DNA of 64,000 nt from Musa acuminata AAA Group (lineage: Eukaryota > Streptophyta > Magnoliopsida > Zingiberales > Musaceae). Location of the stretch: assembly GCF_036884655.1 (NCBI RefSeq), contig NC_088345.1, forward strand, positions 26,391,501 to 26,455,500, read 5' to 3'. Under the pieces are notes generated by a model that saw only the letters and a program-made list of their open reading frames with translations, had not been told where the DNA came from and did no database searches. Positions 10,979 through 21,852 of the stretch are shown here, piece after piece. The position numbers and the translations under genes were made by a program. Position 1 is the stretch's first letter. Every line of letters starts with the position of its first letter.

Positions 10979-11789
10979 TATTGAATCTCAGATTTTGATG
11001 ATGAAACCAATTGATAGTATTTATAATTTAATCTGCATTTTGAGTGACGCAGAAAACTTCAATCAAGAAGAGACAATTGAAGTAGAAAGAAACATGTTGG
11101 GCCGGAGAAAAATGTCAGAAGATTGGACGTCACACCGAAGGATTGCTCAACGTATCGATATAAGGCTTCGAGCTATGGTTTCGGGCATCAGGCCCAGAAG
11201 AGTGGAAATTACGCCAAGGATATCAGAGTTGCGAAGGTCAACTGGTCGATTGGGCAATAGGCCGCAAGAGAGGACGATGCATCGAAGAATCGGACGAAGC
11301 ATCGATAACCCAATGACATGCCGGACAACATAATTCAAAGCTATGTAATAATTTTCTAAATGGAAGTAGGTTTTATGTGTGTAGGATTAACTATGATAGC
11401 AAGACATAAAGCAAAATAAAGTCTTAGAGTCAAGAACGTGATTTTGTTGGGAGTTTGAGAGTTCGTCGGAAGTCCGGACATTCGTCGGAAGTTTTGTCGG
11501 AATTGACCGAGAAGTCTAAGAGCTTGCCAAAGAAGCTCATCGGAACTCGCCAAGAAGATCATCGTGAAGTCTAGGAGCTTACTAGGAGTTCGTTGGAACA
11601 TTGCTGAGAGATCGTCAGAAGTTCGCTGGAAGATCGTCAGAAGCTCGCTGGAAGAAACCTACACTTATGGACTTATTTAGCTTAGTAAATGTCTTAAATT
11701 TCATAGTTAGCACATAATTGGGATTAGAATTATGCCAACCCAATTAGGGGTTAGTTGGGCCCATGTATGGACTATGTTAGGCCTAATGA
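10979..11789 (+). mobile_element. 3' LTR of element 1, first part
   Basis: Starts TATTGAATCTC (TG changed to TA) and aligns with the 5' LTR up to the word before AATGA. It is interrupted at 11790 and resumes at 36292 with TGGCCAAACAGTGACCCAA, which matches the 5' LTR near 8075. Confidence 0.85.
11785..11789. repeat. Target site duplication AATGA (left)
   Basis: Identical to 36287-36291. The pair brackets the insertion 11790-36286. Confidence 0.85.
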
Positions 11790-11929
11790 TGTAATATCCC
11801 TCACTTTTAAAATTTATTAATAAGGATTTATTTGTAAATCGGAAGACCTATACATAAATATAGAAATTTCAAGGACTAAACTGTTAAGTTGTAAAAAAAA
11901 ATTAAAAATTTTGGTTTTATCCGACCGCC

Positions 11930-12600
11930 CCCCACATGAAATAAAGGGAGAGCTATGGGGTATGGGGAGAAGAAGAAGAGAAGTAGAGGCAGAAGAAAAG
12001 AAAAGAAGAAGAGGGAAAATAAGAGAGGAGGAAGAAGAGGGACAAGAGAAGAAAAGAAGAAGAAGAAGAGAGAGAAGAGGGAGAGGAGAGAGAGGTAGCT
12101 GCAGCAGCTAGGGCTGCAGCACCTCTGTTTCCTGTAGGAGGAAACAGAGGAGTTCATATGTGGGGTGTCAGGGAGGAGAAGGGAAGAAGAAGAAGAAGAA
12201 GAAGAAGAAGAAAAGAGGAGGGTGGCTGCGGCAAGGGCTGCAGCGAGGAGGTGTGGGGCATCGGGGAGGAGAAGGGAAGAAGAGGAGAAGAAGAAAAGGA
12301 GAAGAAGAAGAAGAGGAAGAGAAGAAGGCGAAGTGGGAGAAGAGGTTGTGACACCTCTGTTTTCTGCAGGAGGAAACAGAGGAGAGGGTGTGTGTGGCGT
12401 CAGAGCGGAGAAGGGAAGAAGAGAAGGTAAAGAAGAAGGGGCTAAGGCTGCGGTGGTGGCAGCTGCAGCTAGAAGAGAAGAAGGAGAGGAAGAAGAGCAG
12501 GGGAGGAAGAAGAGGCTGCGACTGCGGCGGTTGACAACTGCAGCTGGAAGAGAAGAATGAGAGGGAAGAAGAGGAAGAGGGGAAGGTGGCTGCGGTAGCT
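11930..12600 (+). repeat. Purine-rich (GA/GAA) tract
   Basis: About 600 bases of mainly G and A on the plus strand, including a (GAA)n run at about 12181-12214. Long lysine/glutamate/arginine-rich open frames here are products of base composition. Confidence 0.9.
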
Positions 12601-13189
12601 GCTGCAGTGGTGGTGGCTGCAGTAGCTGCTTTTGGAAAAGAGAAAGAAAGGAAATGAAAAAAAAGGGGCTGCGGCCATGATTGCGACTGCGGCTACGGCG
12701 GCTGCATTTGCAGTAGCTATGTTTGCGAAAGAAGATGAGGAAGAAGGCAATGCAGTGGAAGGGCCTGCGATTGTGGCAGCGGCAGTGGCAGTGGCAACGG
12801 TAGTTACATTTGAGAAAGAAAGAAAAAGGAACGAGAGTAAGGAAGAACAGGTGAATGCGCTCCTATGTTCTGCACGAGCTGCAGTTGTAAAGGAAGAAAG
12901 AAGATTGGTGCATAAAATGAAAATAGGGAGAGGAGACAAAGGAAAATTAGAAGAAGGATTCGGGCGTATATCTTCTTCAGATCTTCAGATCAAAATCTTC
13001 GAAAGGCAAGTGTTTCGATCCTTCATATTGCAAGCTTTCTAATCTTTCCTATTGCAAGTGCCTTGATCTTTCCTTACTATAATTTTATCTCTACATTTGT
13101 TTTGAATATGAGGAACTTTGAATTGTTCTAGCCTTGCATTATATATCACCTGTTTAGACATAACGATTTGAATCTATGAAATTTTTGAG

Positions 13190-13780
13190 ATTCTGACCTT
13201 TCTACCTTGTTATGGTTATAACTTTATTCACTGACCTCTAATTTGGACAAAACTTATTTGATCTGAATATAGACTCATAAACCTTTCTTTTGATAGGTTA
13301 TTTTAAGAATTCGAAGTAAGTTTTCCTATTCAAACTTTTGTTTCAAATGAGTCTACGAATTCTGAAAAATAGGGATCGTAATTTCTGACCTTTCGATACT
13401 GAACTGCCTATAAGTCCCTGTTAGAAATTTTGATTTATTCAAAACTTATTTCATTGGAAACTAGACTCGTAGATCTTTCTTTTGATACCTAGATTAAAAT
13501 ATTTAGAGTCCAAATGTCTACTCAATTATCTATTAAATCCAACCCTATGGATTCTGCAAAACAATGATTTTGTTTTCTGACCTTTGGTTACTAAATTAAT
13601 TGTAACTCTTTGTTGGAAACTTCGATTCATACGAGACTTATTTTATCTGAAAATAGATTAAAATATCTTTAAGCTTTCTTGAGTATATTGGAGCATAATT
13701 GATAGTTTGAATCATTTGTTCAATGTGCCTCTCGAATTCTGCTAGAAATCGAGCTTTGGTCGATTTTATATATTCTGGGT
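13190..13780 (+). repeat. Diverged repeats of about 190 bp
   Basis: The word TTCTGACCTTT recurs at about 13192, 13383 and 13575, each time followed by a TTATTT..GAAAATAGACT-like block. The same periodicity occurs at 6350-7100 in the older copy of this LTR. Confidence 0.7.
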
Positions 13781-14320
13781 TCATTCCTTTGGAAATTGAT
13801 TTCATTTAGCTTTCTTGTTCAATTGAGCTTTATATTACTGCTTTGAATTCTTGTATGCTCTTGTCCTTAAAATTATTTGCATTCTTGAAAACTATTGTGT
13901 AACGTTTATGCTATATTGTATTGACTCATACAAGCACATGTATATCCTATTGTTCCGCATTTGCATTCGATATGTGCCTATTCCAGTTTCATTCCTTTGG
14001 ACATTGAATTCATCTAACCTTATTTGAATTGAGCTATATGTGATTGCTTGGAATCCTTGTATGCTCTTGCTTTCATTTCCTTTTAAATCTAAATACATTT
14101 GTGAAAGATTATGTTTGCATCGTATTGACTCGTAAAGGCACATGTACGTTTTATTATTCCGCGTGTGCTTTCGATATATGTTATTTATTGTTCATATTGT
14201 CCTTTTGTACTCTGGTGTTTGTGGGATATTATGGATCATTGCTAGAAATGGTAAAGGGAGTTATGCATAGAGCCCGCGATGTTCTGTCGGCCCCCTATGA
14301 CTTCACTCAGACATGGGTGG

Positions 14321-14861
14321 TGTTGAATCTTGGATTTTGATGATAAAATCAATTGATGGGTTAATTGATCTAATCCATATTATTGAGTTAAGTGTACAGG
14401 ATTAACTACGATAACCAGAAAACATAAAGCAAGAATACCGGAGTCAAGTTCGATGGACGTTTAAGAGTCCGAAGAATCGTCGGAGATGTTGCCGGAACTA
14501 ACCGAGAAGAAATCGGGAACTTGTTGGAATTTTCAGAAGTTCACCGAAGAGATCGTCGGAGGTTCGCGGAGATCACCGAGAAGATTCGGCTACTCGTTGA
14601 AGTCATCACAAGATCAGGAGCTTGCTGGGAGTTTGTCGGAAGAAGTTCGTCGGAAAGCTCACCGGAACAAGACTCGACATTCGCGGTTGAAAACTTGCTT
14701 AGGATGTTTTTAGTTATGTAGTACACATGTAATTAGGATTAGGATTAAAAGATAATCCTATATCCTGGTTAGGGGCCAACTGGGCCCAAAATTAGACTAG
14801 GTTTGGGCTAAATTTAAAGCCCAACCAGTGAACCGAAGGGTCTGGCGGTGGCACCGCCCAG
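14321..14861 (+). mobile_element. LTR of Sirevirus-like family A, part 1
   Basis: Starts TGTTGAATCTTGGATTTTGA. It is interrupted at 14862 by a solo LTR and continues at 16878, ending at 17590 before a primer site. It shares its general build (GAG..CGTCGGA words, GGCGGTGGCACCGCC boxes) with element 1 and the young element but is a separate family. Confidence 0.8.
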
Positions 14862-16877
14862 TGTTGAATCTCGTATTTTGATGATGAAACTACTTGATAT
14901 ATGTTTATGATTTAATCTACGTTTTAAGTGACGCAGGATGCTTCGATCAGGATGAGACAATTAAAGCAAGAAAATCATGTTGTGCCGGAGGAACATGTTA
15001 GAAGATTGGACGATGGGCCGGTGGATCGGTCAACGTATCGACAGAAGGCTTCAGGCCATGGACTCGGGCATCGGGCCATGAAGAGCGGGTATTGTGCCAA
15101 AGATATCGGAGTTGTGGAGTCAACTGGCCGATTGGGCAATAGGCTGCAGGAGAGGACGATGTGTCGAAGAATCGGATGAAGCGTCGAGGGACCAATGACA
15201 TGCCGAACAACTTGGTTAATTGCTTAGGATTAATTGTCTCGATCGAAGTTTTGTTTTAAGTGTGCAGGATTAACTACGATGAAAGTAAGATATGCAGCAG
15301 GAGTTGCGCCGGAGTCAAGACAATGATCACGTTGGGAGTTCGAGAGTTTGACGGAAGTTCGGACAGTCGTCGGAGGTTCTACGGGAACAAATCCGAGAAG
15401 TCCATGAGCTTGCCAAAGAAGCTCGTTGGAACTCGCCAAGTGGATCGTCGCAGGTCCAGGAGTTTGCCGGAAGTCCGTAGGAGCATCACCGAGGGTTCAT
15501 CGGATGATCACGGAAGTTCGTCGGAAGCTCGTCGGAAGAAACGATTGACGCACCGGAGCAAGTTGTAGTAAATGTCTTAGGAAATATCGTAGTTAGCACA
15601 ATGATTATGTTGGAAATGGGAGGTGATCCCATTAACTTAATCTTGGGGCAATTGGGCCCCTGAAAAACCCAAATTGGGCTGAATGGATCAACTCATTCGG
15701 ACCCTGATTTCTGCCAGGCGGTTGAACCACCCCAGCTAGGTGGTGGCACCTCCTAGGCTCAATCTTCGTGTGAGACTGGGCAGTGCAACCGCCCCAGCCA
15801 GGAGGTGGCACCGCTTGGGCTCGGTCTCCGAGCTCTGGCTGAGCGGTGCAACCGCCTCAGTCAAGCGGTGGCACCGCGTGAGCTCGGTCTTCGAGCTCTG
15901 GCAGGAGGTGCAACCGCCCCTGACAGGAGGTGGCACCGCCTAGAGGCTCAGTCTTCGAGCTCTACTAGGCGGTGCAACCACCTCAGTCAGGCGGTGCAAC
16001 AGCCAGATCCCGAAATTTCGGGAATTGACAGTTTTGAGCTCCAAATTCAAACTGGGTTGGGGCATATAAATATCCCACCCTTTCAGCACTGAAAGGGCAC
16101 CCAAAAACCACCGAAATTCTGATTTTACTTTGTAATTTTTAGAGCTCAAAAGTGTTGTATGAGTTGAAAGTTCTTCCTCTTTTCTTCCAAGTTCTAATCT
16201 ATTAAGAGAGGAAAGAAAATTCTATAAAGGTTGTCTCCTAAGCCCATCAAAAGGAGTGAAACTGTAAAAGGGTGGTTGGCCTTCGCCTATTGAAGGATGG
16301 CCTCTAGTTGACGTCGGTGACCTCGTCGGTGGAGGAAGCCAAAAGTGGAGTAGGTCAAGATTGACCGAACCACTCTAAATCTCGGTTTGCATTTACTTTG
16401 AGCATATTATCTTTACTACAAACCTCCTCAAAAGCTTACTGCTTTCTACATATATATAATTGGGTTTCAAACTTTGCACTTTCCGAATCAGCGTTTAGAT
16501 GTAAATCAGTTTTATCATACGATCATCATATTTCAGTTTGCGCTTACGTTTTGATTTCTATCATAACTACAAACTGCCTTTATATCCTTGCTATAATTGC
16601 ATCTCGCTTAATCAAGTGATTTAAGAATCAGCATTTAGACGTAAATCAGTTTTTTCGTACGAATATCATATTTCAGTTTGCGCCTACTATCTGATTTGAA
16701 CCATAACTGCAAACTGCATTTATGTCTTTGTTGCATCTCGCTTAATCAAAAGTTAAAGTGATTTACGAATCGGCTTTCTTACTGAAATCACTTTTATTGT
16801 ACGAACACTTTTTTAATCGTCGAAAGTTTTCCACTGCACTAATTCACCCCCCCCTCTTAGTGCTCTTGATCCTAACA
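14862..16877 (+). mobile_element. Solo LTR, family of the young gag-only element
   Basis: Begins TGTTGAATCTCGTATTTTGA and ends GATCCTAACA. Its first several hundred bases match the reverse complement of 35543 and 29160 downward. Flanks CCCAG and CCCAA form an imperfect 5-bp duplication. TATAAATAT is at 16065-16073. GC-rich palindromic boxes lie at 15720-16010. It inserted into the family A LTR and later lost its internal region by LTR-LTR recombination. Confidence 0.8.
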
Positions 16878-17590
16878 CCCAACACCCGAGAGCTAGGCGG
16901 TGGCACCACTTGGACTGGGCGGTGGCACCTCTAGTACACTATCAGTGTCAGACACTGACAGGCGGTGGCATCGCCACTGACAGGCGGTGGCATCGCCACT
17001 GACAGGCGGTGGCATCGCCAGCATCGGGAACCAATGAGAATTCAAATTTTGGAGCCCAAATTTGAATCCTCTTGAGGCCTATAAATACCTCTCAATTCTC
17101 AGCTAAGATTACAACTTTTTGTTAAGCAATTGATTGAGAAAAAGGTCTTAGAAAAGTCTTAGCAAGTCTTGTTTTCAATTTGCTAGTGTTCACCTCCTTC
17201 TTTCTTGCTGAAAATTTGTAAGAGTGTGAACTGCTTGTAAAAAGTTGTAAGAGGGGTATTTACCCTTCCCCTTCAAGAGATTTGCTAGTGGAAGGTGGGA
17301 GCCTCATCAAAGAGGGCCTCGCAAGTGGATATAGGTCATTTGACAGAACCACTTTAAAATCAGCATGATCTCTGGTTTGCATTTTATTATCGCTATTTAC
17401 ATTACTGCAAACCTTCTTACATGCTTTATTTCCTCATTACCTTTGCTGCATACCTTTACGAATACACGTTCAAGTTAAACTTTTCATGTTCGGTTTTTAT
17501 CATATCAAAAGATTTGTCGAAACCAAAGTTTTAATCTGCTACACTAATTCACCCCCCCCCCCCCCTCTTAGTGCCGCTTCGATCCTAACA
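16878..17590 (+). mobile_element. LTR of family A, part 2
   Basis: Continues the interrupted LTR with three GGCGGTGGCATCGCC-like boxes (16960-17020), a TATAAATAC box at 17080-17088, a long C run at 17551-17565 and a GATCCTAACA end. Confidence 0.8.
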
Positions 17591-17592
17591 AT

Positions 17593-17604
17593 TGGTATCA
17601 GAGC
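17593..17604 (+). other. Primer-binding site (tRNA-iMet), family A
   Basis: TGGTATCAGAGC, two bases after the LTR end at 17590. Confidence 0.9.
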
Positions 17605-17640
17605 AAGGCTCACTCTCATATTTGGTTTAATACCCAAGAG

Positions 17641-18195
17641 AGGGCTTACTCCGGCATACATGAGGGTCATTCTATCACACATCCACCCATGTTTAATGGG
17701 TCGGATTATACTTATTGGAAGACTCGAATGAAAATCTTCCTCATTTCCATGGATTTCAAGCTTTGGACTATTGTCGAAAATGGATTTCAAAAATCTTCTT
17801 TTCCGATGAGCGAATGGAATAAATTGGAGAAGAAAGTTTTTACTTTAAACGCAAAGGCTATGAATGCCTTATTTTGTGCACTAGACAAAAATGAATTTAA
17901 TCGTGTTTCAATTTGTGATTCGGCTTTTGATATTTGGAGAACTCTTGAGGTCACTCATGAAGGCACTAGCCGAGTGAAAGAGTCCAAAATCAACATCCTT
18001 GTGCACTCTTACGAACTTTTCCGAATGAAACCAAGTGAGTCCATCGGAGAAATGTACACCCGGTTCACGGATGTCATCAATGGACTCAAAGCTCTTGGTA
18101 AAGATTTTACTAACTTTGAACTAGTAACTAAAATCTTAAGATCCCTCCCTAAAAGTTGGGATCCAAAAGTTACGGTCATTCAAGAGGCCAAAGAC
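17641..18195 (+). pseudogene. Truncated Copia gag, family A
   Basis: An open frame with a clear gag (UBN2) signature: FNGSDYTYWKTRMKIF, KLWTIVENGF, then NAKAMNALFCALDKNEFNRV, ESIGEMYTRF and SLPKSWDPKVTVIQEAKDL. It stops abruptly at KDL, where it joins the middle of a Copia LTR of another family. The N-terminus lacks the usual start; the first in-frame ATG is at 17689. The C-terminal half, zinc knuckle and pol are absent. Confidence 0.85.
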
Positions 18196-19176
18196 TTATA
18201 GGTTTGGTTGTCCCAAATCTAGTACAGCTGGTCATTGGGAGTTGTAGTCGACCTTACGAGGGCTATTGAGTGTTGATAGAGGATCATCCACTCTCGGCAT
18301 CATGAGAGAAATATCTCATGTGTTCTTGCTCAGAAAAATCCCTGGCCAGGGTCTTTCGGGTTCAGAGAGAAAAGAGTTCTCCGTGAGAATCCGATTAGAG
18401 CGAGACTTGAGTAGAAACCATATGGGTCTGACAATAGCACCATGCTCGATATACGGTCTCTGGGATATTAGATGGATGAGGGACTATAGGTACATGGTAA
18501 CTGAGGACAGACAGGTCCAATGGATTGGATTTCCCTATATCGTCTTGGGACTATGGCGTAGTGGCCTAGTACGTCTGTAGTCGATGAGTCAAGTGAATTA
18601 TTACAGAGATAATAATTCACTAAGTTAGAAGGAGTTTTGATAGGTATGACTCACGGCCAGCTCGATATTGGGCCTAGACGGTCACACACATATGGTAGGC
18701 ATTGCGATGAGTAGAGGTTCAAATATGAGATATCCGATGGAGCCCTTGTCTTATTGGATGCATATCCAATATCCACTAGGGGAGGACCCATTAGGGTTTG
18801 ACAAGGGACCTCTATAAATAGGAGGGATTCAGAGCCTCATAGGCTAGAGCCTTTGCTTGCCTCTCCTATTCTCCTCTCCCTCTCCACCTTAGAGCAGGCC
18901 TGGAGTTTTCAGGAGCATCGTTGCAGCCCTATTGTGTGGATCACCACTAGAGAAGAGGACGCTTGACCTCCTTCACCCTCTCCTAAGGATCTACAAGGAA
19001 ACAGGGATATACGATCTCCCTAGGTAACACAATCTACTCTATATGCAGTTTTAAGTTTCGCGGATTTTGCGTACCAATCTTCGCACGACGACGAATATCT
19101 CTTTGGGAATCGGGGATTTTGTTTTTTCTTGTTCTTCCACTGCGCATCTGATGTCGCCCCCCAAGATTTTCTAATA
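18196..19176 (+). mobile_element. 5'-truncated LTR of Tork-like element B
   Basis: Matches 25254-26230 of the 3' LTR (shared GACTTATAGGTTTGG, then 1 kb of close similarity), including a TATAAATA box at 18813-18820. About 520 bases of the LTR start are missing. The 3' end is altered (TTTTCTAATA instead of TTTCCCAACA). Confidence 0.85.
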
Positions 19177-19177
19177 G

Positions 19178-19189
19178 TGGGATCAGAGC
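19178..19189 (+). other. Primer-binding site of element B (altered)
   Basis: Reads TGGGATCAGAGC, one base off the tRNA-iMet complement TGGTATCAGAGC, immediately after the LTR. Confidence 0.7.
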
Positions 19190-20302
19190 TAGGTTGTTCA
19201 TGCAAACGATTGGTTTTGAACTGCGTGTGTTATATTTAGGAAGAATTTTGACGTCAAAATCGTTGACGCAAAAACATGGGCAGCAACAGTTGCTACCCTC
19301 GATTTGCGTGCATGTAGCATAACCGAGGGCAGGCAGCATAGGGGCTGCGCCTATAGTTGCCAGCCGGCGGCTTGCTTGTAGCAGGCTTGCAACCGGTGGG
19401 GCTGGCAGCCCGCGGGTGCCCCACCCGCGGTCGTTGCCGCACGGCACCGACAGGAAGGGCTACAGGCAAGGCAGCCACCTGCGTGCGGGCATTGTGCCCG
19501 CGCACAAGGGCGACGCCTGCGGGCAAAGGCACCGCGGGGCGAAGCGCTTACGGCCACAGCGCCCGCGGGCGGAGGCGCCACAGGGCAACGGCGCTTGCGA
19601 CCACTGCTCCTGAGGGCAAACCCCCTCCACAGGGGTGACCGCCCGGCGGGGCACTGCACCCGCGGGCATAGCGCTCGCGGGGGCAGCGCCACCCGTAGGG
19701 GCGCCAACCCACGGCGGCGCCCCCGCCCCGCCGCACAGGCCGCCGCCAATAGGGAGGCGGCGACGACAGCAGCAAATGGGAGTAGGGCATTAGGGTTTTC
19801 TTGGCAAAATATAGTTTTGCCCCTCGGAATTTGAGAAATTCTAGTTTCTATCTTTTGTCCAGATTATGAAAATACCCATATGAATTTAGAAATTCTCTAT
19901 ATGTCTCTGATTTCATAAAATACTAATTAATTAAAAGATTTAGTTGATTATTATTTTTTATCATTATCTAGTAATCCTACATGATGATGATTATTTATAC
20001 ATGTGATGTATGATGTGTGGACAGATGATCATGGATCGTGTGATGTGTGTACTTATGATTATTATTATTGAGGTCTGCGAGCCTCCATTATATTTCTCGT
20101 TCATTGTCGGGCCTGCGTGCCTATGATTAAGTTGTAATCACATGAGGAGACATAGCGGGAGCGTGGATGCGATAGCGGGACCCACGAGATAGACAATCGC
20201 GATGCATGAATATGCATCAAGATGTCGACGAAACTAACGAGGACGAGATGGACGATCACAGGGCATGGAGATGCACCGTTGCACACATAGATCTTGATGT
20301 GA

Positions 20303-20334
20303 GTGATTAGGCCTACAGGCTCGGGCCTAATCAC
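20303..20334 (+). other. Leader hairpin with 11-bp perfect stem
   Basis: GTGATTAGGCC pairs with GGCCTAATCAC across a 10-base loop. Both arms are unchanged in the second leader (62509-62540), while the loop differs. Confidence 0.75.
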
Positions 20335-20566
20335 ATAGGTTGTGGTCCATGATCATCTGGTGTGATTGCTTATACACATACTATATATGTATATATATTT
20401 ACATGCGATGTAGAAATATATTAAATATGTATATGTGTGATATGTCATATTAGGAGACCAAATCATATAAACATCTCTTACGATAATATTAAGTTGGTAA
20501 ACGTGAGGCAATTAGATTGACCCACGTGGCCTTCCATCGTTATAAGTAGGAACTGATTCCCAATGT

Positions 20567-20878
20567 AGGTTTAGTTGGTCGAGTCCCTCGAGACTCACCT
20601 ATATCGCGATTCGCTATCTTGCTTACGACATAGAGATGTCACCGGTGATCTGAGGGCATGGTATGCTTGGTCGAGTCCCTCAAGGGTATATCATCAAATC
20701 AGACTCATCTTATAACGAAGGTGTTGACTTAACCGAGCATCATGGTTGGTCGAGTCCCTCGAGACCATGGTGATTCGGAGGCCGAACAGGACGGAAATCA
20801 CAATGAGTTGTGATCGACAAGAGTTGTCTACCTTTTAGGCTTAGTGTGATTGGTCGAGTCCCTTGAGGTTATACTAAG
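20567..20878 (+). promoter_or_regulatory. Array of four stem-loops with a common apical sequence
   Basis: The hairpins lie at about 20567-20600, 20658-20694, 20741-20769 and 20840-20878. Each has the apical sequence TTGGTCGAGTCCCTCGAG or a one- or two-base variant, in which CGAG can pair with CTCG around TCC. The lower stems differ in sequence: AGGT..AGT with ACT.ACCT, ATGGTATGC with GGTATATCAT (two G-U pairs), CATGGT with ACCATG, and CTTAGTGTGA with TTATACTAAG. They precede gag by about 190 bases. A role in genomic-RNA packaging, dimerisation or translation is possible but is inference. Confidence 0.7.
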
Positions 20879-21063
20879 ACACTGATTGGATCCTGATCCC
20901 CACTAGAAGTCTACCGGAGACTTCCGTTTCATGTGCTGAGGGTGTCGCGTGACTCGTTAGTAAAATAGTGGGAGCATATTAAGAAAGAAGTCCATATCTT
21001 GATAGTTTATTTCTTGCAAAATCTACATGTTATTCATTTCTATTGCATCTCTATTTTTAGAAA

Positions 21064-21852
21064 ATGTTACTTTCAAATCCCTTACGTGGCATACTTGATG
21101 TCAACCGCCTCACTGGTCCAAATTATACGAATTGGCTCCATAACTTGAGAATTGTTCTCACGGCGGAGAAAATCGTGTACATCCTTGATACAATAATGTC
21201 TACGCCCGAAGAAGGGGCAAGCGAGGATGAGATCGTTCGTTACGTGAAGTACATTGATGACTCCACTCTTGCTCAGTGTTATATGTTGGGCTCTATGACT
21301 CCTGAGTTACAGAGACAACATGAAAAGATGGATGCCAGATCCATTCTCCTACATGTCCACAAATTATTTGAGGAATAGGGAAGGACTCAGCGATATGAGA
21401 TATCCAAGAGCCTCTTCCGCGCTAGGATAACTAAGGGGACACTAGTTTAGAACCATGTCCTAAAGATGATTGAGTGGATAGAAAAACTCACAGGTCTAGG
21501 AATGGTCCTATAGGATAACTTGTGTGTGGACATTGTGCTTCAGTCCCTACCAGATTCCTTTTCACAGTTCATAATAAATTTTAATATAAACAAGCTTGAG
21601 GTGACTCTCCTAGAGCTCCTCAATATGTTGAGGGAGGTAGAGAGTACTATTAAGAAAGAGGAGCCAATTCTCTATACTGGTGAGACCAGAAAGAAAAGGA
21701 AAGCAAAAAGGTCCCTTAAGAAGGGAAAGGGCAAGGGCAGACCAGGTAAAGCAAAGGTTGCTAAGAAAGACCCAACAAAGGCCAAAGGCCAGTGCTTCCA
21801 CTATGGCAAAAATGGGCACTGGAAGAGGAACTGCAAAGAGTACCTTGCTTAG
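21064..21852 (+). pseudogene. Copia gag of element B
   Basis: Starts at the ATG at 21064 (MLLSNPLRGILDVNRLTGPN) and includes NWLHNLRIVLTAEKIVYILD, a typical Tork-type gag start. A stop after LFEE (21376-21378) and further stops near 21449 and 21513 break the frame. The same frame resumes at 21520 ([17 protein letters not shown]) and runs through a lysine-rich segment to a zinc knuckle read as [14 protein letters not shown], in which the second cysteine of CX2CX4HX4C is tyrosine. It ends at the TAG at 21850-21852. Not functional as it stands. Confidence 0.85.

Larger units (their letters stand above)
11790..14320 (+). mobile_element. Long Gypsy-type solo LTR, copy 2, part 1
   Basis: Starts TGTAATATCCC. 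The other end (36286) reads GGGGCGTGACA, and both are flanked by AATGA. With the later insertions removed, 11790-14320, 26232-26710 and 35549-36286 form one unit of about 3.7 kb without pol domains, which suits a very long Gypsy (Tekay/Del-like) solo LTR. Subregions: a purine-rich stretch (11930-12600), a GC-rich alanine-codon-like stretch (12600-12850), roughly 190-bp diverged repeats (13190-13780) and a local duplication of about 204 bp (near 13785-14190). Confidence 0.75.
19190..21063 (+). mobile_element. Leader of Tork-like element B
   Basis: About 1.9 kb between the primer site and the gag ATG. The first part (about 19260-19790) is strongly GC-rich, with many GCGGGCG and GGCGCC words. 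The second part is AT-rich, then holds a series of predicted hairpins (20303-20334 and 20567-20878). From about 19830 to its end it is closely matched by 62030-63270. Long open frames in the GC-rich part are on several strands at once and look like base-composition artefacts. Confidence 0.8.

Noticed and set aside
11911..13042. Open frames rich in Lys/Glu/Arg or Ser/Leu/Phe (up to 156 codons)
   Set aside because: Explained by the purine-rich and GCG-rich composition of the long LTR; no start context or domain.
15230..16092. Open frames within the solo LTR (also 28392-29128 and 34775-35511)
   Set aside because: They repeat wherever this LTR occurs and lie on both strands; LTRs are non-coding.
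19293..19834. Long overlapping open frames rich in Ala/Arg/Pro on both strands
   Set aside because: They occur in several frames at once in a GC-rich leader, with no domain; the parallel region at 61690-62000 has different frames.
20567..20878. GGTCGAGTCCC words as tRNA B boxes or tRNA genes
   Set aside because: They resemble GGTTCGANTCC but lack one T, have no A box at the proper distance and no cloverleaf; they fit hairpins better.
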